This document shows positions 18,809-27,274 of a DNA stretch of 64,000 nucleotides, piece after piece; position 1 is the first letter of the stretch; each line of letters starts with the position of its first letter. Below the pieces are notes generated by a model. It was not told the DNA's origin, searched no databases, and saw only the letters and a program-made list of their open reading frames with translations. The DNA is from CAVRTM01 sp963696105 (GTDB taxonomy: Bacteria; Actinomycetota; Actinomycetes; Actinomycetales; Dermatophilaceae): contig CAVOIP010000003.1 in assembly GCA_963696105.1 (NCBI GenBank), forward strand, positions 248,001-312,000, given 5' to 3'. Position numbers and translations under genes: made by a program.

Positions 18809-19638
18809 TGCTGGGCCGGCCCCGGCTGGAGCGGTCCCTCGGGGTCGGCCGTGGGCGCGTGCCCGTCCTGCTGGTCCTGGGTGAGCGTGTCGTGCCGGCC
18901 GGACGTCTGCTCGTCCTCGCGCGGCACGCCGGTGGTCGGGTCCTCGGCGCTGAGCAGGCGGTCCAGCAGCGGACCGCCGATCCGCCGGAACGTCCGCCGG
19001 GGGCGCTCGCGGTCCAGCACGGCCACCTCGAGCTGGGCGGGGGTGAGCGTGCGGGCCGGACCTCCGCCGGCGTCCTGGGCGAGCAGCTCGACCGCCAGCG
19101 ACAGCGCGTCGGCGAGGGTCATGCCGTCGCGCCAGCGCTCCTTCAGCCCCTCGCTGATGTGCTCGCTCGCACCGCCCATCGCCACGAAGCCCTGCTCGTC
19201 GGCCACCGACCCGTCGTACGTCAGGCGGTAGATCTGGTCGCTCGCCGCCTCCGTCCCGACCTCGGCCACCGCGATCTCCACCTCGTAGGGCTTGGACTCC
19301 TGGGTGAACACCGTGCCGAGGGTCTGGGCGTAGGCGTTGGCCAGCCCGCGGGCCGTGACGTCCGCGCGGTCGTAGGAGTAGCCGCGCAGGTCGGCATAGC
19401 GGACGCCGGCCACCCGCAGGTTCTCGAACTCGTTGTACTTGCCGACGGCCGCGAAGGCCACGCGGTCGTAGATCTCGGACACCTTGTGCAGGGCCCGCGA
19501 GGGGTTCTCGGCGACGAACGCGATGCCACCTTCGTAACCCAGCACCACCACGGACCGGCCGCGGGCAATCCCCTTGCGCGCGTAGTCGGCCCGGTCCTTC
19601 ATCAGCTGCTCGGGCGAGACGTAGAACGGCATCGTCAT
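18805..19638 (-). CDS. prcA: Proteasome alpha subunit PrcA
   Basis: Alpha subunit of the 20S proteasome, forming the outer gating rings. It begins MTMPFYVSPEQLMKDRADYA, with the N-terminal gate followed by helix H0. Characteristic sequences include GIARGRSVVVLGYEGGIAFV and RYADLRGYSYDRADVTARGL. 277 residues; the extra ~30 C-terminal residues (RHDTLTQDQQDGHAPTADPE) are a disordered tail of the kind seen in actinobacteria. Start ATG 19638 overlaps the prcB stop by 4 bp. Confidence 0.97.
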   Translation of the reverse strand: MTMPFYVSPEQLMKDRADYARKGIARGRSVVVLGYEGGIAFVAENPSRALHKVSEIYDRVAFAAVGKYNEFENLRVAGVRYADLRGYSYDRADVTARGLANAYAQTLGTVFTQESKPYEVEIAVAEVGTEAASDQIYRLTYDGSVADEQGFVAMGGASEHISEGLKERWRDGMTLADALSLAVELLAQDAGGGPARTLTPAQLEVAVLDRERPRRTFRRIGGPLLDRLLSAEDPTTGVPREDEQTSGRHDTLTQDQQDGHAPTADPEGPLQPGPAQQ

Positions 19639-20474
19639 CGCGCACCTCCGGGGTTGTCGCGGCGGTCGGCGACGATCTGCTCGACCACACCGCCGAGCTG
19701 CTCGTCGGGGAGGAACCGCAGCCCCTGGGCGTCCACGAGGGCCAGCGTCGGCCAGATCCGACGGCCGAGGTCCGGGCCGCCGGTGGCGGAGTCGTCGTCG
19801 GCGGCGTCGTACAGCGCCTCGACCGCGACCCGCACCGCCGCGGCCGCGTCCATGCCCGGGCGCCACAGCTTCTTCATCGACCCGCGCGCGAACAACGAGC
19901 CCGACCCGACGCTGTGGTGGTCGTGCTCCTCGTAACAGCCACCGGTCACGTCGTAGGAGAAGATCCGGCCCACGTCGCCCTGGAGGTCGAACCCGGCGAA
20001 GAGCGGCACGACCGACAGGCCCTGCATGGCCAGGCCGAGGTTGCCGCGGATCATCATCGCGAGCCGGTTGGCCTTGCCCTCCAGCGAGAGCAGCGTGCCC
20101 TCGATCTTCTCGTAGTGCTCCAGCTCGACCTGGAAGAGCTTGACCACCTCGATCGCGATGCCGGCGGTCCCGGCGATGCCGACCGCGGAGTAGTCGTCGG
20201 CGCCGAACACCTTCTGCATGTCGCGGTTGGCGATGATGTTGCCCATGGTCGCGCGCCGGTCACCGGCCATGATCACGCCGCCGTCGAACGTCAGCGTGAC
20301 GATGGTCGTGCCGTGCGGCGCCTCGAGCGCGCCCCCGGGCGGCAAGGGCCGGCCCGAGGGCAGCAGCTCAGGGGCGTGCACCCCCACGAACTCGGTGAAC
20401 GAGGACGACCCCGACGTCAGGAACTGCGGCGGCAGGCCCGCTCCCCCGGGAAAACGACCGGGTCCCGGGCTCAC
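19635..20474 (-). CDS. prcB: Proteasome beta subunit PrcB (with propeptide)
   Basis: Catalytic beta subunit, made with a 55-residue propeptide that is cut between Gly55 and Thr56 (EAPHG/TTIVTLTF), freeing the nucleophilic Thr. Further conserved elements are GGVIMAGDRRATMGNIIANRD (Asp and Lys/Arg near the active site) and HHSVGSGSLFARGSMKKLW. 279 residues. The start overlaps the pup stop by 4 bp and the stop overlaps the prcA start. With pup and prcA it forms a tightly coupled operon, giving balanced synthesis. Confidence 0.97.
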   Translation of the reverse strand: MSPGPGRFPGGAGLPPQFLTSGSSSFTEFVGVHAPELLPSGRPLPPGGALEAPHGTTIVTLTFDGGVIMAGDRRATMGNIIANRDMQKVFGADDYSAVGIAGTAGIAIEVVKLFQVELEHYEKIEGTLLSLEGKANRLAMMIRGNLGLAMQGLSVVPLFAGFDLQGDVGRIFSYDVTGGCYEEHDHHSVGSGSLFARGSMKKLWRPGMDAAAAVRVAVEALYDAADDDSATGGPDLGRRIWPTLALVDAQGLRFLPDEQLGGVVEQIVADRRDNPGGAR

Positions 20475-20674
20475 TGGCCGCCCTTCTGGACGAAGCCGCG
20501 CACGAACTCCTCGGCGTTGGACTCCAACACGTCGTCGATCTCGTCGAGGACGCTGTCGATGTCGTCGTCGAGGGCGTCCTTGCGGGCCGCAGCCTCCGGC
20601 GCAGTGGCCGGCTCCGGGCCCTCGTCCGGCTCCTCGTCGCGACGCTGTGGTCGGCTCTGCTCCTGGCTCGGCAT
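20471..20674 (-). CDS. pup: Prokaryotic ubiquitin-like protein Pup
   Basis: 67-residue disordered tag protein ending FVRGFVQKGGQ. The C-terminal Gln must be deamidated by Dop before PafA can use it. The central region DDDIDSVLDEIDDVLESNAEEF is the coiled-coil-forming segment bound by ARC. The N-terminus is rich in Gln, Arg and Glu. A GGAGGA ribosome binding site lies about 8 nt before the ATG. It is the first gene of the pup-prcB-prcA operon, 61 bp downstream of dop. Confidence 0.98.
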   Translation of the reverse strand: MPSQEQSRPQRRDEEPDEGPEPATAPEAAARKDALDDDIDSVLDEIDDVLESNAEEFVRGFVQKGGQ

Positions 20675-20721
20675 CAGTCCTCCACGGGCTGGGTCAAAGG
20701 GTGTCGACCTTCGTGTCGGCC

Positions 20722-20727
20722 AGCCTA
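20722..20727 (-). promoter_or_regulatory. Possible -10 box for pup operon
   Basis: The minus strand reads TAGGCT about 48 nt before the pup ATG, in the only sizeable gap (61 bp) between dop and pup. No good -35 is seen at the usual spacing, so read-through from dop is an alternative. Confidence 0.3.
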
Positions 20728-20735
20728 GTCACACC

Positions 20736-22259
20736 TCAGCCGGATGCCGCTGCCAACTCACGCAACAACGTGGTCGCGTCGGGGCTCCGGTCCAGCAGCG
20801 CGCCCACCGTCGCCCGGGTGCCGCGCAGCGGCTCGAGCATCGGCACGCGCTGCAGCGAGGCGTGCCCCGGCACGTCGAAGATGACCGAGTCCCAGGAGGC
20901 GGCCGCGATCTGGCTGGGGTACTTCTCCAGGCAGCGGCCGCGGAAGTACGCCCGGGTGTCCTCCGGCGGCGTGACCACCGCGCTCTTGACCTCCTCGTCA
21001 CTGACCAGCTGCTCGATCCGGCCGAGGCTGAGCATCCGGTGGAACAGCCCCTTCTCCGGTCGCACGTCCGACCACTGGATGTCGATGGCCCGCAGCCGGT
21101 GGTCGGACCACTCGAGGCCGTCACGGTCGCGGTAGCCCTGCAGCAGCTTCAGCTTGGCCACCCAGTCCACCTCGCGAGCGCACTCCATCGGGTCGCGCTC
21201 CAGCCGGGTGAGGATGTCGGCCCAGCGCCGCATGACCTCGGCGGTGTCGACGTCCAGCTCCCCGGCGTACCGCGACTGCAGGTAACGGTCGGCGTGCTCG
21301 TGGTAGACCCACAGCAGCTGCACCGCGGTCATGGTGCGCCCGTCACGCAGCTCGATGAGGCTCTTCAGCGTCGGGTCGTGCGACACCGCGTGCAGCGTCG
21401 CGACCGGCTTGCTGACGGCCAGCTCCTCGGAGATGGCCCGGTCCTCGATCATCGCCAGCACCAGGCTGGTGGTGCCGAGCTTGAGCAGGTTCGCCACGTC
21501 GCACTGGTTGGCGTCGCCGATGATGACGTGCAGCCGGCGGTAGAGGTCGGCCACCGCGTGCGGCTCGTCACGGGTGTTGATGATCGGGCGCTTCAGGGTG
21601 GTCTCGAGCCCGACCTCGACCTCGAAGAAGTCCGAGCGCTGGGCGATCTGGAAGCCGCTGCTGGTCGAGTCCTGCCCGATGCCCACCCGCCCGGCCCCGC
21701 ACATGACCTGCCGCGCGACGAAGAACGGGATCAGGTGCCGCACGATGTCGGCGAACGGCGTCTCCCGGCGCATCAGGTAGTTCTCGTGCGTGCCGTACGA
21801 CGCGCCCTTGCCGTCGGTGTTGTTCTTGTAGAGGTTGACCCCCGGCACGCCGGGAGCCACCGAGAGGCGGCGCACCGCCTCGAGCATCACCTGCTCCCCG
21901 GCACGGTCCCACGTCACCGCGGCCCGGGGCGAGGTCACCTCCGGGGAGCTGTACTCCGGGTGGGCGTGGTCGACGTACAGGCGGGCCCCGTTGGTGAGGA
22001 CCACGTTGGCGAGGGTCGGGTCCTCCTCGTCGGTGAGCTGGCTGGCGTCGGCGTACTGGCGTGCCATCTCGAACCCGCGGGCGTCCCGCAGCGGCGCCTC
22101 GTCCTCGTAGTCCCAGCTGGCCTTGGTCGCGCGCCCTCCCCCGCGGGTGGCGTAGGCGTTGACCACGTGGCCAGAGAGCAGCATGGGGTTGGCGGTGGGG
22201 TCACCGGGCACCGAGATGCCGTACTCGGTCTCGATCCCCATGACACGGCGCACAGTCAT
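20736..22259 (-). CDS. dop: Pup deamidase/depupylase Dop
   Basis: Homologue of PafA that deamidates the Pup C-terminal Gln and also removes Pup from substrates. It begins MTVRRVMGIETEYGISVPGD (ATP-site Glu in GIETEYG). It carries the extended Dop-loop around NAYATRGGGRATKASWDYED, absent from PafA, which distinguishes the two. Catalytic-region sequence NGARLYVDHAHPEYSSPE is present. 507 residues. TAGGCT ends 6 nt before the ATG, giving a leaderless start. It lies immediately upstream of pup-prcB-prcA on the same strand. Confidence 0.96.
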   Translation of the reverse strand: MTVRRVMGIETEYGISVPGDPTANPMLLSGHVVNAYATRGGGRATKASWDYEDEAPLRDARGFEMARQYADASQLTDEEDPTLANVVLTNGARLYVDHAHPEYSSPEVTSPRAAVTWDRAGEQVMLEAVRRLSVAPGVPGVNLYKNNTDGKGASYGTHENYLMRRETPFADIVRHLIPFFVARQVMCGAGRVGIGQDSTSSGFQIAQRSDFFEVEVGLETTLKRPIINTRDEPHAVADLYRRLHVIIGDANQCDVANLLKLGTTSLVLAMIEDRAISEELAVSKPVATLHAVSHDPTLKSLIELRDGRTMTAVQLLWVYHEHADRYLQSRYAGELDVDTAEVMRRWADILTRLERDPMECAREVDWVAKLKLLQGYRDRDGLEWSDHRLRAIDIQWSDVRPEKGLFHRMLSLGRIEQLVSDEEVKSAVVTPPEDTRAYFRGRCLEKYPSQIAAASWDSVIFDVPGHASLQRVPMLEPLRGTRATVGALLDRSPDATTLLRELAAASG

Positions 22260-22265
22260 GACGTC

Positions 22266-22271
22266 AGCCTA
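22266..22271 (-). promoter_or_regulatory. -10 box of probable leaderless dop promoter
   Basis: Minus strand TAGGCT, then GACGTC, then the dop ATG at 22259. The divergent esterase gene has its own CATAGT box at 22305-22310, so both promoters share 57 bp. Confidence 0.5.
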
Positions 22272-22316
22272 GGCGAGCCTGCGTGGGGCGGACCCTCCCT
22301 GAGGCATAGTGACGCC

Positions 22317-23279
22317 ATGACGGGCATGCCGCTGCGGACCAGGGCCTTCACCACCGTGCTCGACCGGCTGCCCCGCCGGTCGATCCTCGACATGGACCTG
22401 CCGCAGATCCAGCGGGCCCGCCGGTCGGTGGCGCCGACCGTGCCGCCGTACAGCTGGGTCACCGGCAGGGTCGCCCGCTCGGTCACGATCGGCACCGACG
22501 CGCTCGCGGCCCGCGACGGCGCCAGCCTGCCCGTCCGGGTCTACCGCCCGGCGCACGCGACCGGCCCGCTGCCCACCGTGGTGTTCTTCCATGGCGGCGG
22601 CTGGGTCCTCGGCAGTCCGCGCATGTACGACCCGTTGTGCTCCTTCCTCGCCGCCGAGGTGGGCGCGGTCGTGCTCAACGTCGACTACCGGATGGCACCG
22701 GAGCACCGGGCGCCCACCGCGGCCCTGGACTGCGTCGACGCCGTGCGGCAGGTCGCCGCCCACGGCGGACGCTGGGGCAGCGACCCGTCGCGGATCGCGG
22801 TCGCCGGGGACAGCGCCGGCGGCAACCTCGCCGCGGTCGTCTGCCAGGTGGTGCGCGACGAAGGCGGCCCGCAGATCGCCTCCCAGGCGCTGCTCTACCC
22901 CGGCACCGACGCCACGATGAGCCAGCCGTCGATCCGGCAGCACGCCGACGCGCCGGTGCTGACCCGGCGCAAGATCGAGGTCTTCCTGGAGCACTACCGC
23001 GGCCCGGACGGCCTGGCGCCGCAGGACCCGCTGCTGTCCCCGCTGTGGGCGCCCGACCACGGCGGGCTGCCCCCCGCGCTGGTGCAGACCGCGGACCTGG
23101 ACCCGCTGCGCGACGAGGGGGCGCTGTACGCCGAGCGGCTCTCGGCGGCCGGGGTGCCCGTGCGGCTGACCAACTACCTCGGCGCGCCACATGGCTTCGC
23201 CAGCTTCCCCGGCGCCACGCACATCGGCGCCCAGGCGCGCGCCGAGCTCGTCACCGAGCTGCGCCGGCACCTGGGCTGA
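22317..23279 (+). CDS. Alpha/beta hydrolase, hormone-sensitive-lipase family
   Basis: Carboxylic ester hydrolase of the HSL/type IV family, 320 residues. The oxyanion-hole HGGGW motif (VFFHGGGWVLGS), the nucleophile elbow GDSAGGN, an Asp in TADLDPLRDEG and a His in YLGAPHGFAS complete the catalytic set. There is no signal peptide, so it is probably cytoplasmic. Start ATG 22317 is preceded by CATAGT with a 6-nt gap (leaderless). It is divergent from dop and 33 bp upstream of the NUDIX gene. The natural substrate is unknown. Confidence 0.87.
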   Translation: MTGMPLRTRAFTTVLDRLPRRSILDMDLPQIQRARRSVAPTVPPYSWVTGRVARSVTIGTDALAARDGASLPVRVYRPAHATGPLPTVVFFHGGGWVLGSPRMYDPLCSFLAAEVGAVVLNVDYRMAPEHRAPTAALDCVDAVRQVAAHGGRWGSDPSRIAVAGDSAGGNLAAVVCQVVRDEGGPQIASQALLYPGTDATMSQPSIRQHADAPVLTRRKIEVFLEHYRGPDGLAPQDPLLSPLWAPDHGGLPPALVQTADLDPLRDEGALYAERLSAAGVPVRLTNYLGAPHGFASFPGATHIGAQARAELVTELRRHLG

Positions 23280-23312
23280 GCTGCGCCGCGGTCCGGTTGT
23301 TACCGTCCAGGC

Positions 23313-23831
23313 ATGGCTGCTGACGAGCTCGTGGCGCTCTACGACCCCGCCGACGACGCCGGACGGGTGACCGGCAGCGCGCGCCGCGACGAGGTCCGCG
23401 CGCGCAACCTGCCGCACGCCGCGACCGCGGTGCTGGTCCGCAACAGCCGCGGGCAGGTCTACCTGCACCGGCGCACCGACACCAAGGACGTCTACCCGGG
23501 CCTGTACGACGTGTGGGCCGGTGGCTGCGTGGACGCCGGCGAGGAGCCCCACGACGCCGCCCGCCGCGAGCTGGCCGAGGAGCTGGGCGTCACCGGCGTG
23601 CAGCTGGTCCCGGTGTTCCGCGCCTGGTACCGCGACGACAGCACCCACTACCTCGCCTTCGGCTACGAGGCGGTCTGGGACGGACCGGTCGTGCACCAGC
23701 CCGAGGAGGTCGCCGAGGGCGGCTGGGTCGACTGGGAGGAGCTGCTGCGCCGGCTCGGGGACCCCGCGTGGCCGTTCGTACCGGACGGGCGGGCCGGCAT
23801 GGCGCACTACCTCGGCACGAGGTCGGCATGA
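23313..23831 (+). CDS. NUDIX hydrolase
   Basis: 172-residue NUDIX protein. The NUDIX box is visible as GCVDAGEEPHDAARRELAEELGV. The N-terminal and core sequence LYDPADDAGRVTGSARRDEVRARN with VYLHRRTDTKDVYPGLYDVWAGG resembles the isopentenyl-diphosphate isomerase-like branch (YfcD type), though the box is a true NUDIX signature. TACCGT at 23301-23306 stands 6 nt before the ATG. It overlaps the next gene by 4 bp (ATGA). Confidence 0.88.
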   Translation: MAADELVALYDPADDAGRVTGSARRDEVRARNLPHAATAVLVRNSRGQVYLHRRTDTKDVYPGLYDVWAGGCVDAGEEPHDAARRELAEELGVTGVQLVPVFRAWYRDDSTHYLAFGYEAVWDGPVVHQPEEVAEGGWVDWEELLRRLGDPAWPFVPDGRAGMAHYLGTRSA

Positions 23832-24247
23832 GCGGCGTCCAGGACGGCGCCGCCGGGCGCGCGCCCGACAGCGGAGTGCCCCGCGCCGCCGCCGCGGCGT
23901 TCGTGGTCGACGCCGCCCTGGTGGTGCTGTTCGCGGCGATCGGCCGGCGCAGCCATGCCGAGAGCGGCGCCGTGCTGGGGGTCCTGCTGACGGCGTGGCC
24001 GTTCCTCGCGGGCACGGTGGCGGGCTGGGTCGTGGCCGTGGCGTGGCGACGCCGGGCGCCGCTGGGCGTGCGCGACGGCATACCGGTCTGGGTGTGCGCG
24101 GTGGCCGTGGGGATGCTGCTGCGGGTGGCCACCGGCGCCGGCACGGCCTTCTCCTTCGTGGTGGTCGCCACGGTCGTGCTCGGCGGGTTCCTGCTCGGCT
24201 GGCGAGCCCTCGCGGCACTCGTCCGCCGTCGCCGGCCGGCGGCCTGA
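23828..24247 (+). CDS. DUF3054 family membrane protein
   Basis: 139-residue protein with four predicted membrane helices, including AAFVVDAALVVLFAAIG and LLTAWPFLAGTVAGWVVAVA. The conserved GRRSHAES segment after the first helix is diagnostic of DUF3054. Function unknown. Coupled by ATGA to the NUDIX gene. The C-terminus is short and basic (VRRRRPAA). Confidence 0.8.
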   Translation: MSGVQDGAAGRAPDSGVPRAAAAAFVVDAALVVLFAAIGRRSHAESGAVLGVLLTAWPFLAGTVAGWVVAVAWRRRAPLGVRDGIPVWVCAVAVGMLLRVATGAGTAFSFVVVATVVLGGFLLGWRALAALVRRRRPAA

Positions 24248-24296
24248 CCCCGTCCCGTTCCGGCGGCCTCCAGGGCGGACCTGCGGCGGCCCCGTC

Positions 24297-24329
24297 GCGC
24301 GGCGGCCCGGGCTCGGGCCCGGGCCGCGC
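24297..24329. terminator. GC-rich hairpin between converging genes
   Basis: The left side GCGCGG-(CGG)-CCCGGG pairs with the right side CCCGGGCCGCGC (24318-24329) across a 3-nt bulge. It lies between DUF3054 (+) and the ARC ATPase (-), a position suiting a shared terminator. Confidence 0.5.
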
Positions 24330-24359
24330 GTCGTCCTGGTGTGCTGGTGGCCGTACGGG

Positions 24360-26129
24360 TCAGAGGTACTGACCGGTGTTGGCGACGGTGTCGATCGAGC
24401 GGCCGGGCTCGGTGCCGTCCTTGCCGGTGATGAGCGTGCGGATGTAGACGATCCGCTCGCCCTTCTTGCCGGAGATCCGGGCCCAGTCGTCGGGGTTGGT
24501 GGTGTTGGGCAGGTCCTCGTTCTCCTTGAACTCGTCCACGCACGAGGCCAGCAGGTGCTCGACCCGGATGCCCTTGGCACCGGCGGTCAGGAGGTCCTTG
24601 ATCGCCATCTTCTTGGCCCGGTCGACGATGTTCTGGATCATCGCGCCGGAGTTGAAGTCCTTGAAGTACAGGATCTCCTTGTCGCCGTTGGCGTAGGTCA
24701 CCTCGAGGAAGCGGTTCTCGTCGATCTCGGAGTACATCCGCTCGACCGTCGCGTCGATCATCGCCTCGATGGTCCGCTGACGCGAGCCGCCGTGCTCGGA
24801 CAGGTCGTGGTCGTGCAGCGGCAGCTCCGGGATGAGGTACTTGCTGAAGATGTCCCGCGCGCTCTCGGCGTCGGGGCGCTCGATCTTGATCTTCACGTCC
24901 AGCCGGCCCGGCCGCAGGATCGCCGGGTCGATCATGTCCTCGCGGTTGGAGGCGCCGATGACGATGACGTTCTCCAGCCGCTCGACGCCGTCGATCTCGG
25001 ACAGCAGCTGGGGCACGATGGTCGTCTCGACGTCGGAGGACACGCCGGAACCGCGGGTGCGGAACAGCGAGTCCATCTCGTCGAAGAACACCACGACCGG
25101 CGTGCCGTCGCTGGCCTTCTCGCGGGCCCGCTGGAAGATCAGCCGGATGTGCCGCTCGGTCTCGCCGACGTACTTGTTGAGCAGCTCGGGGCCCTTGATG
25201 TTGAGGAAGTAGGACTTGCCGATCGGCTTGCCCGTCACCTCGGCCGCGACCTTCGCGGCCAGCGACGCCGCGACGGCCTTGGCGATCAGCGTCTTGCCGC
25301 AGCCGGGAGGGCCGTAGAGCAGGACGCCCTTGGGCGGCTGCAGCTGGTGCTCGTCGAACAGGTCGGGGTGCAGGTAGGGCAGCTCGATCGCGTCGCGGAT
25401 CTGCTCGATCTGACCGGCCAGGCCGCCGATGTCGTCGTAGTCGATGTCCGGGCACCTCCTCCAGGACCAGGTCCTCGACCTCGGCCTTGGGGATCCGCTC
25501 GTAGACGAAGCCGACCGCGTGTCGAGCATCAGCGCGTCGCCGGCCCGCAGCGGCTCGTCCTCCAGGCGACTCGGCCAGCCGGGCGACGCGCTCCTCGTCG
25601 GCGTGGCCGACGACCAGCGCCCGGTCGTCGCCGAGCATCTCCTTGAGCGTGACGATCTCGCCGACCCGCTCGTAACCCGCAGCGGCCACGACGTTCAGCG
25701 CCTCGTTGAGCATGACCTCCTGGCCCGGCGTGCAGCGGCGTCGTCGACCGATGCTGGGCTGATCGCGACCCGCATCTTGCGGCCGCCGGTCAGGATGTCG
25801 ACGGTGCCGTCGTCGTACGACTCGATGACAGTGCCGTAGCCGGACGGCGGCTGGGCCAGCCGGTCGACCTCCGCCTTGAGCGTGACGATCTGCTCGCGGG
25901 CCTCTTTCAGGGTCCGGACCAGGCGCTCGTTCTGGGCGGACATCGTGGCCAGCGACGACTGCAGCTGGAGCACGCGGTTCTCGAGGTCACGGGAGCGCGT
26001 CGGCGGTCCGCGAGCCGGCGGCGCAGCCGCGCGACCTCTCGGAGAGCGCTCGGCGACGCTCGGCCTCGACCCGGATCGGTCGTCGGGCATGGGTGTCTGG
26101 TCGTGGTTCTGCGGCGAGTTGTCGGACAT
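24360..26129 (-). CDS. arc: Proteasome-associated ATPase ARC/Mpa, multiple frameshifts
   Basis: AAA+ ring ATPase that binds Pup, unfolds tagged proteins and feeds them to the 20S core. The N-terminal coiled coil (RVLQLQSSLATMSAQNERLV) and OB domain (GYGTVIESYDDGTVDILTGG) are in one frame and AALNVV-type sequence in a second. The AAA module (LLYGPPGCGKTLIAKAV Walker A, VVVFFDEMDSLFRTRGSG Walker B) runs intact from about 25450 to the end. The C-terminus is GQYL, the motif that docks into PrcA pockets. At least four indels are needed: near 25449 (one extra base), 25515 (one missing), 25568 (one extra) and several around 25735-25770, plus others at 25990-26080. GAGGAGG precedes the ATG at 26129. 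The gene is probably intact in the organism. Confidence 0.9.
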
Positions 26130-26183
26130 GGTCGGAACCTCCTCGGGCGCCTGCCGGCCACCTCTTCGGCCGATGCATCGACC

Positions 26184-27263
26184 CTAGCCCGATCCGGAGG
26201 GACCTCGCTGCGCGCAGCGCCGGTCACAGAACGGCGAACCCGGCGGATTTTCTTTTCCGACAACGGCCGTTCCCCCACATCCTCGGGCGACCACTCGCCG
26301 CCGGGAGCCGGGTTGGCCCCGGCGTGGCGTCGGCCGCGTCGTCGTACGCACCCTTGGCCGGGCGGCGCTGGCGCAGGGGCGGGGTGACGCCCGGTGCCAT
26401 CCGCCGGGTGGTGACCAGGAAGCCGGTGTGCCCGACCATCCGGTGCTGCGGGACGGACGGCCAGGCCCTCGAGGTGCCAGCCGCGCACCAGCGACTCCCA
26501 GGCCTGCGGCTCGGTGTAGCCGCCGTGGCTCGCGGGCCGCCTCGGCGACCCGGGACAGCTGCGTGGCGGTCGCGACGTAGCAGATGAGGACGCCACCGGG
26601 CGCGAGCGCGTCGGCCGACGACGTCGAGGCACTCCCACGGCGCCAGCATGTCCAGGACGACGCGGTCGACGTGCCCGGCTCGCGACCGCCGTCGGGCAGC
26701 GACTCGACGAGGTCGCCGACCGTGAGCGGCCACGCCGGGTGCGGGCCGCCGAAGAAGCCTCGACGTTGCCCCGGGCGATGTCGGCGAAGTCCGCCCGGCG
26801 CTCGACGGAGTGCAACGATCCCCTGGTCACCGACGGCGCGCAGCAGCGACATGGTCAGCGCCCCCGACCCGACGCCGGCCTCGACGACCCGGGCGCCGGG
26901 GAAGATGTCGGCCATCGCCACGATCTGGCCGGCGTCCTTCGGGTAGACCACGGCGGCGCCGCGCGGCATCGACAGGACGTAGTCGGCCAGCAGGGGCCGC
27001 AGCGCGAGGTACTCGACGCCGGCGGTGTTGCGGACGATCGAGCCCTCCGGCGCGCCGATCAGGTGCGTCGTGGTCGAGGATCCCGCGATGGGTGTGGAAC
27101 TGCTTGCCCGACGGTGAGCGTGATCGTGTGCAGCCGGCCCTTGGGGTCGGTCAGCTGCACCCGGTCGCCCTCCTGCGAAGGGGCCGCGGCGCCCGGCGGC
27201 ACCGGTCGGTGCCCCGCCCTGGTGCGCGGGCTGCTCGGGCTGGTCGGCGTGCTGCTCACTCAT
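26184..27263 (-). CDS. trmI: tRNA (adenine-58-N1)-methyltransferase TrmI, multiple frameshifts
   Basis: SAM-dependent enzyme that methylates A58 in tRNA. Pieces in three frames line up with the family in order: MSEQHADQPEQ start (ATG 27263), GDRVQLTDPKGRLHTITLTVG, APEGSIVRNTAGVEYLALRP, then DYVLSMPRGAAVVYPKDAGQ. Next come VVEAGVGSGALTMSLLRAVG (SAM-binding motif I), VDRVVLDMLAPWECLDVV and ALAPGGVLICYVATATQLSR, ending near ERPLSEKKIRRVRRSVTG. About ten small indels separate them. The true stop cannot be fixed; 26184 or 26224 are candidates. It lies 12 bp downstream of the M50 protease and upstream of ARC, a conserved actinobacterial order. Confidence 0.82.
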   Translation of the reverse strand: MSEQHADQPEQPAHQGGAPTGAAGRRGPFAGGRPGAADRPQGPAAHDHAHRRASSSTPIAGSSTTTHLIGAPEGSIVRNTAGVEYLALRPLLADYVLSMPRGAAVVYPKDAGQIVAMADIFPGARVVEAGVGSGALTMSLLRAVGDQGIVALRRAPGGLRRHRPGQRRGFFGGPHPAWPLTVGDLVESLPDGGREPGTSTASSWTCWRRGSASTSSADALAPGGVLICYVATATQLSRVAEAAREPRRLHRAAGLGVAGARLAPRGPGRPSRSTGWSGTPASWSPPGGWHRASPRPCASAARPRVRTTTRPTPRRGQPGSRRRVVARGCGGTAVVGKENPPGSPFCDRRCAQRGPSGSG

Positions 27264-27274
27264 GGCGGGCAAGT

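Noticed and set aside
19914..22316. Plus-strand open frame running through the proteasome genes into the esterase
   Set aside because: Only the part from ATG 22317 encodes the hydrolase; the rest is antisense to prcB, pup and dop.
25440..25780. Programmed frameshifting in ARC
   Set aside because: Several independent indels of both signs, no slippery heptamer pattern, and similar damage in three adjacent genes argue for sequence error.
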